A stretch of 41,298 bases of DNA from contig NZ_JASHJC010000023.1 of the NCBI RefSeq assembly GCF_030733385.1, forward strand, positions 1 to 41,298. The letters run 5' to 3'. Of this stretch, positions 1 to 8,137 are shown piece after piece. The notes beneath the pieces are model-generated. The model saw nothing but the letters and a program-made list of their open reading frames with translations, did not search any database and had not been told where the DNA came from. Position 1 is the stretch's first letter; the number at the start of each line of letters is the position of its first letter. A program made the position numbers and the translations under genes. Source of the stretch: Roseovarius sp. MMSF_3359 (lineage in GTDB: Bacteria > Pseudomonadota > Alphaproteobacteria > Rhodobacterales > Rhodobacteraceae).

Positions 1-1
1 C

Positions 2-670
2 GGGGGGGCTGGGCGCCTCGCGGGGGTGGCCTCGCTTCTCCTTTATCTCTACGGATTTTCCACCGCTTATCGGGGATTGGATGCCGGGCTTGGCGCGCTG
101 ATCCTTTTTGGTGTGGTGCAGATCACCATGTTCGCGGGTGGCCTGCTCAAGTCCGAGCCAATGCCGCCGCGACGATGGATCGGTGCGGGCGTGGCGTTTT
201 CCGGGCTTGCCTGGTTGCTCTGGCCCGGGGGTGGCCCGTCGATCAGCCTCGTGCACGGATTGCTCATGGCGCTTGCCGGTGTCGGCTGGGGGATTTATTC
301 GCTCGCCGGGCAACTTAGTCGCGACGCACTGCAAGGCACTGCGGCCAATTTCATCCTGGCGGCACCTTTGGGGGTCGCGATTGGCCTCTTGCTGCCAACC
401 ATGGAACCCACGGTTCTGACCGGGCAGGGGGTGATCCTGTCGATCATCTGCGGTGCTGTGACCTCGGGCATGGGCTATGCGCTTTGGTACAGCGTTTTGC
501 CGTCGCTGGCCTCTTCAGTGGCCGCCGTGGCGCAACTGACCGTTCCGATCATCGCGACGATTGGCGGTATGTTGTTGCTGAGCGAAGAACTGAGCCTTCA
601 GTTTGCCATTGCCACGGTTCTGGTTCTTGGAGGGGTCGCGATCTCGGTGTTGAAACCGCGAAAACCCTGA
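2..670 (+). CDS. DMT superfamily (EamA) transporter, 5' end outside window
   Basis: Inner-membrane drug/metabolite exporter of the EamA type; the substrate cannot be read from sequence. The reading frame is already open at base 2, and a GTG at 26 is only an internal Val. Family members are about 290-300 residues with ten helices in two EamA repeats; about 220 residues are visible, so roughly the first 70 are missing. The visible part holds several hydrophobic helices, the second EamA repeat (conserved glycines in GVGWGIYSLAGQ and the SLASSVAAVAQLTVPIIATIGG helix pair) and a short basic C-terminus ending LKPRKP. The downstream haem-protein gene is convergent, 12 bases away. Family sure, substrate unknown. 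Confidence 0.85.
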   Translation, partial: GGAGRLAGVASLLLYLYGFSTAYRGLDAGLGALILFGVVQITMFAGGLLKSEPMPPRRWIGAGVAFSGLAWLLWPGGGPSISLVHGLLMALAGVGWGIYSLAGQLSRDALQGTAANFILAAPLGVAIGLLLPTMEPTVLTGQGVILSIICGAVTSGMGYALWYSVLPSLASSVAAVAQLTVPIIATIGGMLLLSEELSLQFAIATVLVLGGVAISVLKPRKP

Positions 671-682
671 GCCGCAAGCGCG

Positions 683-907
683 TCAGTCACGCCAGAAATT
701 GTTCGCCATCGCCACGGTGTTGAAATTCGTCGCCACCACCTGCGAAGACTGGATCAGGTTGGTCGCATCCTCGCCGTAGATCGGGCGCAGCTTGGCCCGG
801 ATGGCGTCATCCGGCTGGGTCATCTTGACCGCCATGCGCGAGAGTTTGATCGCTACGGCGTATCCCTCTTCGGGCGTGTCGGTGATCAGTGTGGGTAGCC
901 AGCTCAT
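683..907 (-). CDS. Hexameric tyrosine-coordinated haem protein (HTHP)
   Basis: A 74-residue protein matching the HTHP family, known from a Silicibacter/Ruegeria crystal structure as a hexamer of small helical subunits, each holding one haem through a tyrosine, with weak catalase/peroxidase activity. The family pattern is clear: the WLPTL opening, KLSR-AVK-TQPD, RPIYG-DA, VVAT-F-T-A-AN and a terminal WRD. Tyr44 (in RPIYGED) is the expected haem ligand. The ATG at 907 has GGAGG about six bases upstream; an in-frame ATG at 919 would add four residues but lies before that site. No signal peptide, so probably cytoplasmic. It is divergent from an OhrR-type regulator, which suggests control by organic peroxide (inferred). 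Confidence 0.9.
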   Translation of the reverse strand: MSWLPTLITDTPEEGYAVAIKLSRMAVKMTQPDDAIRAKLRPIYGEDATNLIQSSQVVATNFNTVAMANNFWRD

Positions 908-929
908 TGCTTCCTCCATTAAATCGTGT

Positions 930-941
930 ACGATATATTGT
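930..941. promoter_or_regulatory. Operator-like box 1 between HTHP and OhrR genes
   Basis: ACGATATATTGT is an imperfect dyad centred on ATAT. It lies 23 bases upstream of the HTHP start codon. The same core occurs inverted at 983-994. Two related AT-rich dyads between a MarR/OhrR gene and its divergent neighbour are the usual arrangement for OhrR operators; binding itself is inferred. Confidence 0.5.
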
Positions 942-982
942 TGAGCGATACAAATACGAGCGAATTGCACTTTGGTCAAGAG

Positions 983-994
983 TTGATATATCGT
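983..994. promoter_or_regulatory. Operator-like box 2 between HTHP and OhrR genes
   Basis: TTGATATATCGT, whose reverse complement ACGATATATCAA matches box 1 at ten of twelve positions. It lies 46 bases upstream of the chosen OhrR start, which would allow autoregulation. The pair is arranged as an inverted repeat spanning the divergent promoter region. Confidence 0.5.
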
Positions 995-1039
995 GCGCGA
1001 GGTATTTCCCGACACGCCACAACATCGCCGGTACCCGAC

Positions 1040-1501
1040 ATGTCTGACACACCCGATGACCACGATCTGCCCGAGAACGCGGAGGACATGATCTGTTTTG
1101 CGCTCTACTCCGCCAGCCATGCGCTTGGGCGGGCCTATCAACCGCTCTTGCGGGATCTCGGTCTGACCTATCCGCAATACATCGCGCTGATGGTGCTGTG
1201 GCGGGAAGGGACTGTGCCGGTGGGGACGATCTGCAAACGCATGCGGCTTGATCCTAGCACGGTCACGCCCCTGTTGAAGCGGCTGGAGGGGCTTGGCTTG
1301 GTCATGCGTCGCCGGGGGGAAACGGATGAGCGGCAGGTTTTCGTCTCACTCACCGAGGCTGGGTCGGCGTTGCGGGCAAGAGCCCCCGATATCACGCGCT
1401 GCATCATTGGCGCGACGGGCAAGGACATGGCTGCGCTGGAGCGGTTGGTGGCCGAGCTTTCCGAACTGAGGGATGCCGTGACCGCGAACACCACCACCTG
1501 A
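1040..1501 (+). CDS. ohrR: OhrR-type MarR family organic-peroxide sensor
   Basis: A 153-residue winged-helix repressor. The N-terminus carries the OhrR redox motif CFALYSAS with the peroxidatic Cys19; Tyr33 and Tyr44 (in LTYPQY) correspond to the tyrosines that hydrogen-bond this cysteine in known OhrR proteins. Cys121 is near the resolving cysteine of two-Cys OhrRs such as that of Xanthomonas. The wHTH core is at about 55-105 (VGTICKRMRLDPSTVTPLLKRLE), followed by the wing RRRGETDERQV. The ATG at 1040 has a poor ribosome site; an ATG at 926 would add 38 residues without family similarity and would run through the operator-like boxes. No ohr peroxidase gene is adjacent: the divergent neighbour is HTHP, the likely target. 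Confidence 0.85.
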   Translation: MSDTPDDHDLPENAEDMICFALYSASHALGRAYQPLLRDLGLTYPQYIALMVLWREGTVPVGTICKRMRLDPSTVTPLLKRLEGLGLVMRRRGETDERQVFVSLTEAGSALRARAPDITRCIIGATGKDMAALERLVAELSELRDAVTANTTT

Positions 1502-1510
1502 CAGGTGGCG

Positions 1511-2002
1511 TCAGAAGCGAATATCGCGGATTTCAAGCTCCACATCGCCCGTCGGTTTTGGCCATTCCACGATGTCGCCGATCTGCGCTTCCATGAGGGC
1601 GCGGGCCAGAGGGGAATAGGCGGCGATCAGGCCCCGCGCCGGGTCGGCCTCGTCCTCGCCGACGATGGTGTATTGCGATGTCCGCCCCTCTTCGTCCTCG
1701 ACTGTCACGGTGGCGCCAAAACTCACATGGGTGACCGTGTCGGGTGGGTGGATCAACTGCGCGCTGGCCAGGCGCGCTTCGACATAGCGCAGATCGCGCT
1801 CGGCCACCGCCAGCGGATGCAGATCGTCGAGATGGTCGCGATGATCGCGCAGGCGCGCCACCTCGGCCTCAAGGGCAGCCTGGCGTTCCTGCAATTGAGC
1901 GAAGCCCCGGGCGGTCACCAGGTTCGGGTGATCCGACACCGGTAGATCCGGCAGGCGCTGCGGCGTACTGCCGTCGTCTTCCTTGGTGAACGCCTTGTTC
2001 AT
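1511..2002 (-). CDS. GreA/GreB family transcription elongation factor
   Basis: A 163-residue protein with Gre architecture: an N-terminal coiled coil (about 30-75, GFAQLQERQAALEAEVARLRDHRDHL) that in GreA/GreB enters the RNA polymerase secondary channel and stimulates cleavage of backtracked RNA, then a C-terminal FKBP-like domain (about 85-163) with VSFGATVTVEDEEG and AYSPLARALMEAQIGDIVEW. The coiled-coil tip retains acidic residues (DDLHP). About 20 extra residues precede the coiled coil, as in GreB-like paralogues. The start has GGAGG five bases upstream; that site overlaps the TAG stop of the upstream Nudix gene, so the two are probably translationally coupled. GreA versus GreB cannot be settled here. 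Confidence 0.82.
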   Translation of the reverse strand: MNKAFTKEDDGSTPQRLPDLPVSDHPNLVTARGFAQLQERQAALEAEVARLRDHRDHLDDLHPLAVAERDLRYVEARLASAQLIHPPDTVTHVSFGATVTVEDEEGRTSQYTIVGEDEADPARGLIAAYSPLARALMEAQIGDIVEWPKPTGDVELEIRDIRF

Positions 2003-2010
2003 GTCGCCTC

Positions 2011-2448
2011 CTACCGGATCAGCCGTTCCAACGGATCATAGCGCAACCCGTCGGAAAAGGCGATTTCCGCGAGGCTGTCGGGCTTGAAGCGCAGTCCTGC
2101 CATCTCCGCGCGGGTGAAGAAACGGCGGTCGGTGACGATCGCTTCGGGGTCTTGCCATTGCTGGTCGATCGTCCCATCGGTAATCGTGCAGCGAAAGAAG
2201 ATATCGACCTGATGAAATCCCGTTTCGGGGTCATGAAATTCGTTGATGAGGCAGGGCGCGCCGACCGAGATGGTCAGGCCGGTTTCCTCATGCACTTCGC
2301 GGACCAGGTTATCCGGCAGGGATGCGCCCATCTCGGCCCCGCCGCCCGGCGCGCACCACAGATCGCTTGTGCCGTTGGGGTATGCGTTGACCAGAAGCAG
2401 GCGGTTTTCCCTGACAATGATCGCGCGTGTGGCAAGGCGTATGGGCAT
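2011..2448 (-). CDS. Nudix hydrolase
   Basis: A 145-residue single-domain Nudix protein, hydrolysing a nucleoside-diphosphate-linked substrate that cannot be named. The Nudix box is at about 36-58, with the metal-binding core REVHEETG at 50-57. The first glutamate of the classical GX5E half is Ala42 here (MGASLPDN), while the catalytic E-E pair is intact. The N-terminal strand RAIIVRENRLLLVNAY and WCAPGGGAEMG before the box are typical. It appears to form a two-gene operon with the Gre factor, whose ribosome site overlaps its stop codon. Confidence 0.85.
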   Translation of the reverse strand: MPIRLATRAIIVRENRLLLVNAYPNGTSDLWCAPGGGAEMGASLPDNLVREVHEETGLTISVGAPCLINEFHDPETGFHQVDIFFRCTITDGTIDQQWQDPEAIVTDRRFFTRAEMAGLRFKPDSLAEIAFSDGLRYDPLERLIR

Positions 2449-2513
2449 GGCCGGGGTGTTCCGTTACGTGACAAACCCTTTTTTAATGGGCAAATAGCGC
2501 GTATCTCAAGGGT

Positions 2514-3236
2514 ATGAAACGATTTGTCGTTGCCCTTTTTTTGATGCTGCCGATGGCGGCGCGTGCCGATTGCGTTGTACTTTTGCATGGATTGGCAAGG
2601 ACCGAGACGTCGTTTCTGGTCCTGCAGGAAGTGCTTGAGGCCGAAGGATACGACACTTTCGCACCGAGCTATCCGTCCACGGAAAAACGGATCACGAAGC
2701 TGGCGGACGAAACGCTGCCCTTTGCCGTGCGGACCTGCGGCGATACGACGGTGCACTTCGTCACCCATTCCATGGGCGGCATCCTGCTCCGGGCGTGGCT
2801 GAGGGATAACCGGCCCGAAAAGCTCGGTCGCGTGGTGATGCTGGCCCCGCCCAACCATGGCTCCGAGGTGGTGGATGAACTGGGCGCATTGGACCTGGTG
2901 GAGTGGATCAACGGTCCGGCCTTCACGCAGCTGGAAACCGGCCCGGGCGGATTGCCGGAACGGTTGCCGCCGGTGGATTTCGAACTGGGCGTGATCGCAG
3001 GAACACGGTCGCTCAACCCCTATTTCTCGACCCTGATCGAGGGGCCGGATGACGGCAAGGTGTCCGTCGCCTCAACCCGCGTCGAGGGCATGGCGGACCA
3101 CATCGAATTGCCTGTGACCCACACGTTCATGATGAACAATCCGATGGTGCTGGCGCAGATTTCGGCTTTTCTGCGTGACGGCGCGTTTGACCATGATATG
3201 GGCATCGGGGAATTGTTCTGGGGTGGCAGTGAATGA
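2514..3236 (+). CDS. Exported alpha/beta hydrolase, lipase/PGAP1-like
   Basis: 240 residues. A signal peptide ([18 protein letters not shown], cleavage near 18-19) points to the periplasm. The fold is shown by VVLLHGLAR (oxyanion-hole HG) near 21-29 and the nucleophile elbow HSMGG near 85-89, whose Ser is the catalytic residue. A later Asp and the His in VTHTFMM (about 203-209) could complete the triad. Similar proteins are annotated as triacylglycerol lipase or PGAP1-like esterase; substrate unknown. The stop overlaps the next start by four bases (ATGA), implying coupled translation with the PhnM-like gene, although no functional link is evident. Confidence 0.8.
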   Translation: MKRFVVALFLMLPMAARADCVVLLHGLARTETSFLVLQEVLEAEGYDTFAPSYPSTEKRITKLADETLPFAVRTCGDTTVHFVTHSMGGILLRAWLRDNRPEKLGRVVMLAPPNHGSEVVDELGALDLVEWINGPAFTQLETGPGGLPERLPPVDFELGVIAGTRSLNPYFSTLIEGPDDGKVSVASTRVEGMADHIELPVTHTFMMNNPMVLAQISAFLRDGAFDHDMGIGELFWGGSE

Positions 3237-4381
3237 ACGCAGTTGAAGTGCGACTGGTGGGCGCGCAGGTGCTGATGCCGTGTGGTCTGCGTGACGCGCC
3301 GGTGACGTCGGCAGGTGGCATGATTGTCGCGGACGCCCCCGCGCGTGAGGTCGATTTGAGCGGTTTCATGGTGTTGCCCGGTATCGTCGATGCCCATGGC
3401 GACGGGTTCGAGCGGCATCTGGCTCCGCGGCGCGGCGCGATGAAGGATCTGGATCAGGGGCTGATCGCGGCGGAGGCCGAACTGGCGGCCAATGGGATCA
3501 CAACGGCCACGCTGGCGCAGTTCTATAGCTGGGAGGGTGGCATGCGCGGTCCGGAATTCGCGGATCGCGTTTTTGACGGCCTGGCGAAGATAAAGGGCGC
3601 GGTAGAGACCGACCTGCGGGTGCAGTTGCGGTTCGAGATACCGATGCTGGACGATTATGCGGCGGTCGAGAAGGTGATTGCCGACCGGCAGATCGGTTAT
3701 GTCGTGTTCAACGATCATCTGCCGCATGACGCGCTGGAGAAGGGCAAGCGGCCCCCGCGCCTGACCGGGCAGGCGCTCAGGATCGGGCGCAACCCGGAAA
3801 AGCACTTGGCGATGATGCAGGCGATGCATGCCCGACGGGCGGAGGTTGGCCCGGCGGTGGACCGGCTTGCCGCCGTCCTTGCCGCGCAAAATGTGTTGAT
3901 GGGCAGCCATGATGACCGGACGGCAGACGAGCGCCACGCATGGCGCGCGCGGGGCGCGGGCATTACCGAGTTTCCCGAAACCATGGAGGCCGCCGAAGAG
4001 GCGCGGGCAGGGGGCGATGCGATCATTATGGGCGCGCCCAACGTCGTCCGGGGCGGGTCGCATAACGGCAATGTCAGCGCGGTCGAGATGGTCATGATGG
4101 GGTTGGTGGATGCGCTGGCGTCGGATTACCACTATCCGTCCCTGCGGCGGGCGGCGTTCCTTCTGGCGGATGGGGGCGTGACGGACCTAGCCGGGGCGTG
4201 GGCGTTGATTTCGAGCGGCCCCGCGAAACTGCTTGGCTTGCCGGATCGTGGCGAGATTTCCAAAGACAAGCGCGCCGATCTCGTGGTGCTGGATGCGGCC
4301 ACACGCCGGGTTGCGGCGACCTTCGCGGGCGGACGGGTCAGTTACATGTCCGGCGAGGTTGCCGCCCGGTTTATCAGATAA
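3233..4381 (+). CDS. phnM: PhnM-like alpha-D-ribose 1-methylphosphonate 5-triphosphate diphosphatase
   Basis: 382 residues of the amidohydrolase superfamily. PhnM removes pyrophosphate from ribose-1-phosphonate 5-triphosphate in the C-P lyase pathway for phosphonate use. Family signs: metal-binding [11 protein letters not shown] near 53-63, [23 protein letters not shown] near 225, [15 protein letters not shown] and the C-terminal SDYHYPS with the [11 protein letters not shown] strand. Length fits (E. coli PhnM about 378). The rest of the phn operon is absent; the only coupled gene is the upstream lipase. It may serve a phn locus elsewhere or be a divergent paralogue, so the symbol is given on similarity only. 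Confidence 0.82.
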   Translation: MNAVEVRLVGAQVLMPCGLRDAPVTSAGGMIVADAPAREVDLSGFMVLPGIVDAHGDGFERHLAPRRGAMKDLDQGLIAAEAELAANGITTATLAQFYSWEGGMRGPEFADRVFDGLAKIKGAVETDLRVQLRFEIPMLDDYAAVEKVIADRQIGYVVFNDHLPHDALEKGKRPPRLTGQALRIGRNPEKHLAMMQAMHARRAEVGPAVDRLAAVLAAQNVLMGSHDDRTADERHAWRARGAGITEFPETMEAAEEARAGGDAIIMGAPNVVRGGSHNGNVSAVEMVMMGLVDALASDYHYPSLRRAAFLLADGGVTDLAGAWALISSGPAKLLGLPDRGEISKDKRADLVVLDAATRRVAATFAGGRVSYMSGEVAARFIR

Positions 4382-4422
4382 CCAAATTGAGCGCGCTGCC
4401 GCGCGCACCGGTTCACCTCGGC

Positions 4423-4438
4423 CCCGCCTTCCGGCGGG
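4423..4438. terminator. GC-rich hairpin between convergent genes
   Basis: CCCGCC-TTCC-GGCGGG forms a six-base-pair stem with a tetraloop between the convergent phnM-like and purK genes. There is no U-tract, so it is a weak candidate terminator, or simply a stable intergenic hairpin. Confidence 0.3.
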
Positions 4439-4482
4439 CGCCTCAGCATTTGGCGCTCTGATCTGAACGGGGTGTCGGTGTT

Positions 4483-5556
4483 TCAGGTTTTGGAGACGAT
4501 CCGGTTCACGTGACCCATTTTGCGTCCCGGTTTGGCGTCAGTCTTGCCGTAGAGGTGCAGAGAGGCGGTCGGATCCCTGGAGATTTCAGGGATGCGGTCG
4601 ATGTCGTCGCCGATCAGGTTTTCCATGACCACGTCGCTGTACCGGCTGCCATCGCCGAGGGGCCAACCCGCGACGGCGCGGATATGCTGCTCGAACTGAT
4701 CGACGGAGCAGCCCTGTTGTGTCCAGTGGCCGGAATTGTGCACGCGCGGGGCGATTTCGTTGACGATCAGGCCCTGGGGCGTCACGAAAAGTTCCACCCC
4801 CATCACGCCGATATAGTCAAGCTTGTTGAGGATCTTGCCGGTCAGCAGCACCGCATCGGTCCGTTGCGCGCCGCTGAGCCGTGCAGGCAGGGTCGTGGTG
4901 CGCAGGATGCCGCCTTCGTGGACGTTTTCACCGGGGTCGAAGCAGGACACATCGCCCGCCGGATTGCGCGCGCCGATGACCGAAACCTCGTGGGTGAAAT
5001 TCACGAAGCCTTCGAGGATCGCGGGCGCACCGGCCATATCCGCAAGCGCCTTGTCGGCATCCGCTTCGGTCATGATCCGGGCCTGACCCTTGCCGTCATA
5101 CCCGAAACGGCGGGTCTTGAGGATCGCGGGCAGGCCGATTTCGTCCATGGCTTCGGCAAGGTCGGTGGCGTCGTCGATCGCGGCAAAAGGCGCGGTCTTT
5201 AGTCCGAGATCGTTCAGAAACGCCTTTTCCACAAGGCGGTCCTGACTTACGCGCAGGGCCATGCGGTCGGGGCGTACCGGTTTGAGCTCTTCGAGCAGGT
5301 CGAGCGCGGAGGTCGGGATGTTTTCGAACTCGTAGGTGATGACGTCGACGCTGCTTGCGAATTTGCGCAGAGCGTCTTCATCTTCGTAACCAGCCTGGAA
5401 ATGGTAGTTCGCCACATGGCTTGCGGGGCAATCGCCACCGGGCTCGAAGATGCAGGTTTTGAAGCCGAGGCGGGATGCGGCGACCGAGAGCATGCGGCCC
5501 AGCTGGCCCCCGCCCAGGATGCCGATTGTGGCACCGGTTGTCAGCGGATCAGTCAT
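4483..5556 (-). CDS. purK: N5-carboxyaminoimidazole ribonucleotide synthase
   Basis: 357-residue ATP-grasp enzyme that converts AIR, ATP and bicarbonate to N5-CAIR in purine synthesis (cytoplasm). The N-terminal nucleotide-binding motif [12 protein letters not shown] is followed by [10 protein letters not shown], the ATP-grasp core [17 protein letters not shown] (about 145-161) and [17 protein letters not shown], then the Mg-binding VELFV...[16 protein letters not shown]. Length is normal. The start overlaps the purE stop by eight bases, giving the common purE-purK translationally coupled pair. Confidence 0.95.
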   Translation of the reverse strand: MTDPLTTGATIGILGGGQLGRMLSVAASRLGFKTCIFEPGGDCPASHVANYHFQAGYEDEDALRKFASSVDVITYEFENIPTSALDLLEELKPVRPDRMALRVSQDRLVEKAFLNDLGLKTAPFAAIDDATDLAEAMDEIGLPAILKTRRFGYDGKGQARIMTEADADKALADMAGAPAILEGFVNFTHEVSVIGARNPAGDVSCFDPGENVHEGGILRTTTLPARLSGAQRTDAVLLTGKILNKLDYIGVMGVELFVTPQGLIVNEIAPRVHNSGHWTQQGCSVDQFEQHIRAVAGWPLGDGSRYSDVVMENLIGDDIDRIPEISRDPTASLHLYGKTDAKPGRKMGHVNRIVSKT

Positions 5557-6037
5557 CTTGCGGCTCGTCGGGAATGGAGGCGGAAAGGGCGGTGCGCCAA
5601 TCGTCGAGCCGTTCGGCCAGGGCTGCGTCCGACGTGGCCAGAATTGCGGCGGCCATCAGCCCGGCATTGGCCGCACCGGCCGCACCGATGGCCATTGTGG
5701 CGACCGGAAAGCCCTTGGGCATCTGGAGAATGGAGTAAAGGCTGTCGACGCCGGAAAGCGCCTTGGTCTGGACCGGCACGCCGATCACCGGGACACGGGT
5801 CTTCGATGCCATCATGCCCGGCAAATGCGCCGCCCCGCCAGCGCCGGCAATGATTGCCTTGAGGCCGCGATCCGCAGCGGTTTTGCCATAGTCCCAGAGC
5901 CGGTCCGGGGTCCGGTGCGCCGAAACGATCTTGGTCTCATAGGCCACACCCAATTCATCCAGGATTTCCGCGGCTGCGCGCATGGTGCTCCAGTCCGACT
6001 GACTGCCCATGATGATCCCAACCTGTAGCTCTGTCAT
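5549..6037 (-). CDS. purE: N5-CAIR mutase, class I PurE
   Basis: 162 residues. PurE moves the carboxylate of N5-CAIR to C4, giving CAIR, directly after PurK. The class I signature is plain: [13 protein letters not shown] at the N-terminus, [13 protein letters not shown] near 41-53 (catalytic His), [12 protein letters not shown] near 65-76 and [14 protein letters not shown]. The upstream 150 bases, shared with the divergent methyltransferase gene, hold no recognisable riboswitch. Confidence 0.95.
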   Translation of the reverse strand: MTELQVGIIMGSQSDWSTMRAAAEILDELGVAYETKIVSAHRTPDRLWDYGKTAADRGLKAIIAGAGGAAHLPGMMASKTRVPVIGVPVQTKALSGVDSLYSILQMPKGFPVATMAIGAAGAANAGLMAAAILATSDAALAERLDDWRTALSASIPDEPQDD

Positions 6038-6184
6038 ATCCCGCCCTTTAGCAATGAAGCGCGCACTATAGCGATCCTTTCAAAGAGTTCTACTGCTAAG
6101 ATTGTCGCCGCTTGCGGTGGCCATTTCGGGGAAAACCGGCGTAGGATGCGTCACGATCATGCGGCACCCACCCCGGGGGAGAAA

Positions 6185-6988
6185 ATGAAGAAACTATCAG
6201 ATTATACCGGATCGAATCGCGATGTGTGGGATGCCTCTGCGGCGGCGTTCGAGGGCAAGGAAGAGTGGCAGGAGATGGTTGAGGCGCTCAAATCGGGTGG
6301 GTTCTCCGATTTCGATCAGACCATGACGCAGACGTTGCAGGGCCTCGGTATCAAAGGGCGCCGCGCGGTGCAGATCGGCTGCAATAACGGGCGCGAATTG
6401 CTGTCATTGCCATCGCTTGGTGCGGTGCCCGCCCTTGGGATCGATATCTCCGAGAAGTTCCTCGACCAGGCGCGGCGGCTTGCGCAGATCGCCGGGTCCG
6501 ATTGCCGGTTCTTGCGTGCCGACATCTACGAGTTGCCCGGCGATGTTCCGGCCGATTTCGATCTTGGGCTGATAACCATTGGCGTTCTGAACTGGATGCC
6601 GGATATCGGGCGTTTCTTCGACGTGGTCGCAGGGCTTCTTGGTCCGGATGGCATTCTGGTGATCTATGAAACCCATCCCGTCATGGAAATGTTCGACCCG
6701 GAGGCCGAAGACCCGTTCACCCCGTCACGGTCCTATTTCGACAAGACGCCCGAAAGCTGGTCCGAGACGATCACCTATGACGGATCGCCCGGTGAGCCGG
6801 GGCCGACCTCCTACTGGTTCACGCATGGGCTGGGCGAGATTGTCACGGCTTGCGTGCAGGCGGGGCTGATTGTTGAGCAACTGCGCGAGCACTCACATTC
6901 AAACCGTGAGGTCGAGTATGACATTTACGAAGGGCGTGAGGCGCAGATACCGATGTGTTTCACCCTCGTGGCGCGCAAGCCGGGGTGA
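6185..6988 (+). CDS. SAM-dependent class I methyltransferase
   Basis: 267-residue Rossmann-fold methyltransferase. Motif I is present in a slightly unusual form, AVQIGCNNGRELLSL, with the acidic loop GIDISEKFLDQARR (about 85-100); motif II is FDLGLITIGVLNWM and motif III LLGPDGILVIYETHP. The start was placed at the ATG at 6185, which has a GGGGGAG tract four bases upstream; an in-frame ATG at 6146 lacks a proper site. The C-terminal section (SYWFTHGLGEIVTAC, EHSHSNREVEYD) is also found in the broad family of uncharacterised proteobacterial methyltransferases. Acceptor substrate unknown. Confidence 0.8.
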   Translation: MKKLSDYTGSNRDVWDASAAAFEGKEEWQEMVEALKSGGFSDFDQTMTQTLQGLGIKGRRAVQIGCNNGRELLSLPSLGAVPALGIDISEKFLDQARRLAQIAGSDCRFLRADIYELPGDVPADFDLGLITIGVLNWMPDIGRFFDVVAGLLGPDGILVIYETHPVMEMFDPEAEDPFTPSRSYFDKTPESWSETITYDGSPGEPGPTSYWFTHGLGEIVTACVQAGLIVEQLREHSHSNREVEYDIYEGREAQIPMCFTLVARKPG

Positions 6989-6994
6989 TCTGCC

Positions 6995-7219
6995 TCAGGC
7001 GATGATATCCGGAATGAGCCGGTCTTCGATTGCGGCGATGATGTCCTTGAGGCGCAGTTTCTGCTGCTTGAGCCGTTTGATCGTCAGCGGATCGCGCGCG
7101 CCCTTTTCTTCAAGCGCGCAGATCGCCTCATCCAGGTCACGATGCTGGCGGCGAAACTCTTCGAGTTCCACGCGCAGAACCTCTTCGGATTTCATGGATA
7201 AATCGCGATAGGCGTTCAT
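6995..7219 (-). CDS. YdcH family (DUF465) small coiled-coil protein
   Basis: 74 residues, highly charged and predicted to be a two-helix hairpin: SEEVLRVELEEFRRQHRDLDEAI, a turn ARDPLTIKRL, then KQQKLRLKDIIAAIEDRLIP. The pattern RHxDLDxxI ... D.LxIKRLKKxKLxLKDxI is characteristic of DUF465/YdcH. The role is unknown. The start is set at MNAYRDLS; a second Met nine codons on is possible. It is convergent with the methyltransferase gene (six bases apart) and divergent from the small heat-shock gene. Confidence 0.85.
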   Translation of the reverse strand: MNAYRDLSMKSEEVLRVELEEFRRQHRDLDEAICALEEKGARDPLTIKRLKQQKLRLKDIIAAIEDRLIPDIIA

Positions 7220-7282
7220 CTGGGGACGTTTCCTTGGCACCTTCGGAACCAATATAGACTTTAACCACGCTTTCGCAAAGCC

Positions 7283-7311
7283 CTTGCGCCGCACATGCTT
7301 AATCCCCATAT
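7283..7311 (+). promoter_or_regulatory. Sigma-32 (RpoH) type promoter for the sHsp operon
   Basis: CTTGCG at 7283-7288 and CCCCATAT at 7304-7311, separated by 15 bases. These match the heat-shock sigma-factor consensus (CTTGAA / CCCCATnT). It lies 67 bases upstream of the small heat-shock gene, pointing towards it, which supports a heat-induced operon. The start site and the leader of about 60 bases are inferred. Confidence 0.6.
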
Positions 7312-7378
7312 TTACCATAACCGGTTGCCAAAAAGGGGCCGTGTTGATGGACTGTCGCTTAACGCCAAGGACGTGTCG

Positions 7379-7792
7379 ATGACAAAACTAAGCCTGGGGT
7401 CGCACCCTTACATGCTGGGGTTTGAACAGCTTGAACGCTTGCTGGAACGCAGCGCAAAATCCGGCAACGAAGGGTATCCGCCCTTCAATATCGAGCAAAC
7501 TTCGCAGAACTCTTATCGGATTACGCTGGCCGTGGCCGGTTTTGGCGAAGATGACCTGTCGATCACTGTCGAAGACAGACAATTGGTGATCCGGGGACGT
7601 CAGAACGACGATGGTGAAAACCGCGTGTTTTTGCATCGCGGGATTGCCGCCCGCCAGTTTCAGCGGTCCTTTGTCCTGGCCGATGGCGTCGAGGTGGGTG
7701 ATGCCATCATCGAAAATGGGCTGTTGCACGTGGATTTGACCCGCGCGCAGCCCGAGACGGTGGTGCAAACGATAAAGATCAAGAAGGGGTAA
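7379..7792 (+). CDS. Small heat-shock protein, Hsp20/IbpA type
   Basis: 137-residue alpha-crystallin-domain chaperone, which binds unfolding proteins in the cytoplasm without ATP. The domain spans about 33-125: FNIEQTSQNSYRITLAVAGFGEDDLSITVEDRQLVIRG and the strand IENGLLHVDLTR. The family's conserved A-x-x-x-F-x-R-x-F is seen as AARQFQRSF, and the C-terminal I-x-I anchor is IKIKK. The ATG at 7379 has AAGGA nine bases upstream and is favoured over in-frame codons before it. A sigma-32-type promoter lies upstream and a DUF1150 gene follows after four bases. Confidence 0.92.
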   Translation: MTKLSLGSHPYMLGFEQLERLLERSAKSGNEGYPPFNIEQTSQNSYRITLAVAGFGEDDLSITVEDRQLVIRGRQNDDGENRVFLHRGIAARQFQRSFVLADGVEVGDAIIENGLLHVDLTRAQPETVVQTIKIKKG

Positions 7793-7796
7793 GAGT

Positions 7797-8024
7797 ATGG
7801 ATGCGAAATACGATTTTGGCGCCGAGGCGAGCCAGCCGATTGTCTATGTCCGCGCGGTGAATGTCGCGGACCTTCCCGAAGAGATGCGCGAGCAGGCGAT
7901 GGGGCATGAGATCCTTTACGCGGTTCATTCCGCCGAAGGGGAGCGCCTTGCGCTGGTCCGCGACAGGTCGCTTGCCTTTGTACTGGCACGGCAGAACGAC
8001 ATGGAACCGGTCGCCGTTCACTAA
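7797..8024 (+). CDS. DUF1150 family protein
   Basis: 75 residues. The family signature is clear: IVYVRAVNVADLPEEMREQAMG ... ILYAVHSAEGERLALVRDRSLAFVLARQNDMEPVAVH. DUF1150 genes follow small heat-shock genes in many alphaproteobacteria, and here the gap is four bases, so they are almost certainly co-transcribed. That points to a stress-response role, but no biochemical function is established. Confidence 0.88.
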   Translation: MDAKYDFGAEASQPIVYVRAVNVADLPEEMREQAMGHEILYAVHSAEGERLALVRDRSLAFVLARQNDMEPVAVH

Positions 8025-8055
8025 GGACGGGCCACGTTTTCCCTGTCCCTGAGGA

Positions 8056-8077
8056 GGGGCGCTGGGCCGCCCCGTTT
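8056..8077 (+). terminator. Rho-independent terminator after the sHsp operon
   Basis: GGGGCG-CTGGGC-CGCCCC followed by GTTTGTATT, a short U-rich run. It lies 32 bases beyond the DUF1150 stop. The U-tract is imperfect. Confidence 0.5.
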
Positions 8078-8137
8078 GTATTGCATTAACTTCGACGCTA
8101 GCATGTTTGGCATTCAGGTCTGAGAGGATCGCAAAGA

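Noticed and set aside
3020..4132. 370-codon open frame on the minus strand
   Set aside because: Antisense to the PhnM-like gene, which has clear motifs.
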